64,000 nt of DNA, from NCBI RefSeq assembly GCF_030652235.1, contig NZ_JAUSBA010000035.1, positions 1 to 64,000 on the forward strand, read 5' to 3'. Each line of letters begins with the position of its first letter. Positions within the stretch are counted from its first letter, which is position 1. Below, in pieces: positions 60,620-64,000 of the stretch. The DNA comes from Cypionkella sp. (GTDB taxonomy: Bacteria > Pseudomonadota > Alphaproteobacteria > Rhodobacterales > Rhodobacteraceae). Position numbers and translations under genes: made by a program. The notes beneath the pieces are model-generated. The model saw only the letters and a program-made list of their open reading frames with translations, was not told the DNA's origin and ran no database searches.

Positions 60620-61456
60620 ATGCTCACGCTCAAATCCCTGCATCAGACCCGCCTCGGCTTCGCTTTCGCCGCAGGTCTTGCCGCCGCCATGACCTCGGGC
60701 AGCGCTTATGCGCAAAGCACCGATGGCGCGGTCCGCACCATCCACATCGCGACGGCGGCGGAATCGCGGCCATTGTCGTGGGGCGCGCTTGGGGTCGAAC
60801 CGCAAGGCTATGAACCCGATGTGTTGAAAGCGATCAACGCCAAACTGCCGCAATACAAGTTCGAGATGGAAGGGGCCGCCGACATCGCGCAGGAAACCGG
60901 CCTTGTCACCGGCAAGTATGACATGGTGACCGGCGGGTATTACAAATCCGATGCCCGCGCCGAGCAGTTCTATATCCCGACCACCCCGCTGGGCGTCAGC
61001 ACGATGCGGATCTATTCGCTTAAGGGCAGCGGCATCAATGAAATGAAAGACCTTGTCGGCAAGCGGATCGTGCCCGTCACCGCTGGCGGCGGCGTGTTCC
61101 GCTTCGTTACCAAATGGCAGGAAGAAAACCCCGATTTCGTGCTGGATGTTGCGACCTCAAGCGCGGGTATTCCCTTCCCGAACCGTATGCAGGAAGTCAA
61201 CAACGGCAAAAGCGATGCGCTGATCTTGCCGTCGAACCTTGGCCAGAAAGAAGTCATCGAGAACCAGAAGCTTGATCTGGTGGCTTCCGAGCCGGTGGCC
61301 TCGAACAACACCTATATCTTGATCGGCAAGTCGGAAGAGAATGCGGTGCTTCTTGCAGATGTGGATCGTGTGCTGGCAGAGTTGAAGGCCGATGGCACGC
61401 TGGACCAGATTTCGCAAAAATGGTTCGGCGAAGATGTTGCCCGCTATATGAAATAA
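60620..61456 (+). CDS. Family 3 extracytoplasmic solute-binding protein
   Basis: 278 residues with a signal peptide (LGFAFAAGLAAAMTSGSAYA). The SBP_bac_3 layout is seen: DVLKAINAKLP, DMVTGGYYKSDARAEQFYIP, LVGKRIVPVTAGGG, QKWFGEDVARYM. The family binds polar amino acids or related compounds; specificity cannot be read. AGGAAAGG precedes ATG 60620, and the ATPase gene ends 14 bases before it. Confidence 0.92.
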   Translation: MLTLKSLHQTRLGFAFAAGLAAAMTSGSAYAQSTDGAVRTIHIATAAESRPLSWGALGVEPQGYEPDVLKAINAKLPQYKFEMEGAADIAQETGLVTGKYDMVTGGYYKSDARAEQFYIPTTPLGVSTMRIYSLKGSGINEMKDLVGKRIVPVTAGGGVFRFVTKWQEENPDFVLDVATSSAGIPFPNRMQEVNNGKSDALILPSNLGQKEVIENQKLDLVASEPVASNNTYILIGKSEENAVLLADVDRVLAELKADGTLDQISQKWFGEDVARYMK

Positions 61457-61513
61457 CCGGGTCAGCACCGTGCATCATCCGAACCCGAAATCTGCCAAAA
61501 GGAGTGTTTTGAG

Positions 61514-62221
61514 ATGAATGTCTCAACAATGATTCCAGAACTGCTTGAGGCACTGCCACTGACGCTTGCGATCATGTTTGTGGCCCTTGCTGCTGGCTTT
61601 TGTCTGGCCTTGCTTACCACGACATTCCGGGTTCGCAGGGTGCTGTTGATCAGCACCCTCGCCGACCTCTATGTCTCTTATGCTCGCAGCGTGCCCGTCG
61701 TGCTGCAACTGTTCATCGCGTTCTACGGCCTTCCCGTTCTGGTCGGCGCGTTTGGCATCGAAGACTTTTTATCGGCCAATCTGGCGGCGATGGTGGGTCT
61801 TAGCCTGTATCACGGCGGCTATCTTTCCGAGGTGATGCGGCCTGCTTATCTGGCGGTTGATCGCGGACAACATGACGCCGCTGACAGCCTAGGCTACACG
61901 TTCCAGCAAAAGATTGCCCGAGTGGTCGGACCGCAAGCCGTGCATATCGCCTTGCCCGGCTATGGCAATTCCATCATCTACCTGATCCACAACGTCGCCC
62001 TGATCATGTATATCGGGGCCGCTGACGTGATGGCCACTGCCCACCTGATCATGGCGCGCGATTTCAACCAGTATCAGTTCGAAACCTATCTGCTGCTGGC
62101 GGTTTTCTATTCGTTGCTGTGCTTGATTGCCTGGATGATCATCCGCTTCTTCGAGAACCGCGCGTCGATCTACACCTTGTCCAACAAGCCGGCCAAATTC
62201 AGCTTGACGGCAAGCGTCTGA
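61514..62221 (+). CDS. Amino-acid ABC transporter permease 1
   Basis: 235 residues, five membrane segments and the EAA-like loop DAADSLGYTFQQKIARVVGP. Of HisM/GlnP type. It follows the binding protein by 57 bases and precedes the second permease by 16. Confidence 0.9.
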   Translation: MNVSTMIPELLEALPLTLAIMFVALAAGFCLALLTTTFRVRRVLLISTLADLYVSYARSVPVVLQLFIAFYGLPVLVGAFGIEDFLSANLAAMVGLSLYHGGYLSEVMRPAYLAVDRGQHDAADSLGYTFQQKIARVVGPQAVHIALPGYGNSIIYLIHNVALIMYIGAADVMATAHLIMARDFNQYQFETYLLLAVFYSLLCLIAWMIIRFFENRASIYTLSNKPAKFSLTASV

Positions 62222-62237
62222 GCAATGGGGAAAGCAC

Positions 62238-62927
62238 ATGTTTAACTTCGGCATACTACTCCCGGATCTCTTGAGCATCCTGACCGTGGTGCCAAGAACC
62301 ATCGCCATGGCGGTCACGATCTTCGTGTTCGCAACCATCCTAGGCAGCGTCTTCACGCTGATCGAGCACCGGCGGATCCCGGTTCTGCGCGAACTGGTCA
62401 TTGCCTATAAAGTGTTCTTCAAGGGCGTCCCGATGGTGATCGCGATCTTCCTTGCCTATTTCGGCTTGCCCCCGGCATTCGAGTTCATTGCTTCCTTGGT
62501 CGGGCTCGAAATCAACGGCTATGCTACGCCAAGCTGGGTTCTATTGATCATCGCGCTTGTCGGTTGCCTTGCCGCTTTTCAGGCCGAGGTGATCAAAGGC
62601 GCACTGAACTCGTTCGACACCGGGCAGGCAGATGCGGCACATTCGCTGGGCTACACAAATATCCAGATGTCACGCCGCATCCTGTTGCCGCAGATCGTGG
62701 TTGCGGCAATCCCAGACCTTGCAACCTCGCTGATGGTGACGATGAAAGCTCTGTCCTTGGGGTTTGCGATTTCGGTGGTGGATATCTTCGCCCAAGCCCA
62801 GCTGACGGCGGCGCTGAACTATTACTACTTGGAAGCCTTCGTGGTGGCGGTGGTCGTCTACATGACGATTTCCTACACGATCACTCGAGGGGCCGATATG
62901 CTGGAGCGTTCGCTGCGGGTCTGGTGA
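62238..62927 (+). CDS. Amino-acid ABC transporter permease 2
   Basis: 229 residues with the loop DAAHSLGYTNIQMSRRILLP. It forms the heterodimeric channel with permease 1 and completes the importer. Confidence 0.9.
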   Translation: MFNFGILLPDLLSILTVVPRTIAMAVTIFVFATILGSVFTLIEHRRIPVLRELVIAYKVFFKGVPMVIAIFLAYFGLPPAFEFIASLVGLEINGYATPSWVLLIIALVGCLAAFQAEVIKGALNSFDTGQADAAHSLGYTNIQMSRRILLPQIVVAAIPDLATSLMVTMKALSLGFAISVVDIFAQAQLTAALNYYYLEAFVVAVVVYMTISYTITRGADMLERSLRVW

Positions 62928-62937
62928 TACCGGGATT

Positions 62938-62995
62938 GCCGCCCTTCCGCAGGGCGGCCAAGTGAACAAGATCGCGGGGGCCGCAATGCCCCCGC
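62938..62995 (+). terminator. Two tandem hairpins between importer and RidA genes
   Basis: GCCGCCCT-TCCGC-AGGGCGGC (62938-62958) and GCGGGGG (62974-62980) pairing with CCCCCGC (62989-62995). No T-runs. They could stabilise or partly stop the importer transcript. Confidence 0.5.
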
Positions 62996-63023
62996 GCAAC
63001 ATCTTTACCGAAAGAACGCGCGC

Positions 63024-63407
63024 ATGACACCCATCTCCACCCAGACGGCCCCCGCCGCCATTGGCCCCTATTCTCAAGCCATCGCCATCAACGGCCTGCT
63101 TTTCGTGTCGGGACAACTGCCGATCGACCCGGAAACCGGAGCCTTCCCGTCAGAAGACCCGGTGGACCAGATGCGGCAATGCCTGAAGAACATCGCGGCG
63201 ATTGCGGTGGCCGCAGGCACCGATCTGCGCCACACCGTCAAGACCACGATCCTTGTTCGCGATCTGTCTCGCTTTGCCGAGATCAACGCAGCCTATGCCG
63301 AGGCGTTTACTGCCCCCTATCCGGCGCGCGCTACATTCGAGGTATCGGGCCTGCCCAAAGGCGCGCAGATCGAAGTTGACGCCGTGATCGCCCTTGCAGG
63401 AGCCTGA
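63024..63407 (+). CDS. RidA-family enamine/imine deaminase
   Basis: 127 residues with the RidA core: [74 protein letters not shown]. The conserved Arg (in PARAT) binds the substrate carboxylate and the Glu (QIEVDAV) is the expected one. RidA hydrolyses reactive enamine/imine intermediates, such as 2-aminoacrylate from PLP enzymes, which fits the PLP enzyme next to it. Confidence 0.92.
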   Translation: MTPISTQTAPAAIGPYSQAIAINGLLFVSGQLPIDPETGAFPSEDPVDQMRQCLKNIAAIAVAAGTDLRHTVKTTILVRDLSRFAEINAAYAEAFTAPYPARATFEVSGLPKGAQIEVDAVIALAGA

Positions 63408-63408
63408 G

Positions 63409-64000
63409 ATGATGTCCGACCACTGCTTCACCGAAATTCTGCCCTCGGGCGCAGACCCGGCGCGCGACTGGGGCCGCCATGCGATTGAGCTGCTGTTGGC
63501 CGATGCCCGCCGCTCGGCCGATACCCATATGATCAAGCCAGTTTTCAAAGGCTTGCCGGGGATCTCGATCTATTTCAAAGATGAAAGCACCCATCCCACC
63601 GGCAGCCTCAAACACCGGCTTGCGCGGTCATTATTCCTCTATGGCATCTGCAATGGCCGCATCAGGCCCGACACCACGCTGATCGAGGCCTCGTCCGGCT
63701 CTACCGCGGTTTCAGAAGCCTATTTTGCGCATCTGCTGGGGATGAAGTTCATTGCGGTCATGCCGCGCTCGACCAGCCACCCGAAGGTTGCGGCGATCCG
63801 GCAATTTGGCGGGGAATGTCATTTCGTCGATCACGCGGGCGAGGTTTACGCGGTGGCCGAACAACTGGCGCGCGAGACCGGCGGGCATTACCTTGATCAG
63901 TTCACCAATGCCGAACGCGCAACCGATTGGCGCGGCAACAACAACATCGCGCAAAGCATCTTTGAACAGATGCAGGCCGAAGCTGAGCCGGTGCCGGACT
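63409..64000 (+). CDS. PLP-dependent cysteine synthase-like enzyme (5' part)
   Basis: The first 197 codons are in the window. Fold-type II PLP features are [20 protein letters not shown] (Schiff-base Lys in SLKHR), [20 protein letters not shown] (phosphate/cofactor loop) and [19 protein letters not shown]. The family includes cysteine synthases, cystathionine beta-synthases and cysteine desulfhydrases. Here, coupled to RidA and an importer, a beta-elimination (desulfhydrase or dehydratase) role seems likelier than synthesis. GGAG lies before ATG 63409, and a second ATG at 63412 is equally possible. Confidence 0.85.
   Translation, partial: MMSDHCFTEILPSGADPARDWGRHAIELLLADARRSADTHMIKPVFKGLPGISIYFKDESTHPTGSLKHRLARSLFLYGICNGRIRPDTTLIEASSGSTAVSEAYFAHLLGMKFIAVMPRSTSHPKVAAIRQFGGECHFVDHAGEVYAVAEQLARETGGHYLDQFTNAERATDWRGNNNIAQSIFEQMQAEAEPVPD

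Overview
The window looks like part of a large plasmid (or chromid) of an alphaproteobacterium, most likely a member of the Rhodobacteraceae. The basis is a complete repABC replication and partition module with parS-type palindromes, high G+C coding sequence, an H-NS/HvrA-like protein, and metal, peptide-uptake and PepSY/cytochrome b561 gene sets typical of that family. I cannot name a species. No rRNA or tRNA gene was recognised.

Layout. 0-9.8 kb: plasmid backbone. This holds a resolvase-like fragment, repA-repB-[antisense ctRNA]-repC, two parS palindromes, a 732-residue ParB-domain protein, small plasmid proteins, an H-NS-like protein and ssb. 10-16.1 kb: accessory genes. These are a SnoaL-like protein with an alpha/beta hydrolase and a divergent LysR regulator, a short tyrosine recombinase, two small minus-strand genes, and an XRE-ImmA/PIN pair that resembles a toxin-antitoxin unit. 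16.4-22.6 kb: a probable defence island. A three-gene ubiquitin-like conjugation operon (triple Ubl-E2 fusion, JAB-E1 fusion, DUF6527-like protein) is transcribed away from an XRE/ImmA pair whose ImmA gene carries an in-frame amber stop. A HipA_2-like kinase and an unrecognised partner follow. 22.9-26.7 kb: an amidase, an acyl-CoA-dehydrogenase-like flavoprotein and an internally deleted IS5-family element.

27-40.5 kb: an envelope and two-component region. It holds a TorF-type porin, a COG4705 membrane protein with a decayed second copy, an OmpR regulator and kinase overlapping a DedA-PAP2-LssY fusion, a cytochrome b561 with a PAP2 phosphatase, an MFS carrier, a PepSY protein and an ABC-2 exporter. 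Similar TGTAAG-containing sites lie upstream of four of these units and may mark a local regulon. 40.5-51.3 kb: metal homeostasis. It holds a decayed MFS copy, copper proteins (DUF411, SCO, PCuAC), a Zn/Cd/Pb P-type ATPase with a MerR regulator, YnfA, an MFS-CDF-CsoR operon and a HupE/UreJ set. 51.4-57.6 kb: a NikA/Dpp-type ABC importer with a GntR regulator. 57.8-64 kb: a LysR regulator divergent from a URO-D-family protein, a polar amino-acid ABC importer, RidA and a cysteine-synthase-like PLP enzyme cut by the window end. The last set reads as uptake and breakdown of an amino acid, with RidA clearing the enamine or imine product.

The most notable element is the ubiquitin-like operon at 16.4-19.3 kb. 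Its JAB protease motif is intact, and the E1 loop where related ThiF proteins often carry cysteines reads Pro-Gly-Gly-Ser-Thr-Leu. Decay is visible at five other places: the amber stop in ImmA, a frame change in PepSY, the deleted IS, and two truncated duplicates.
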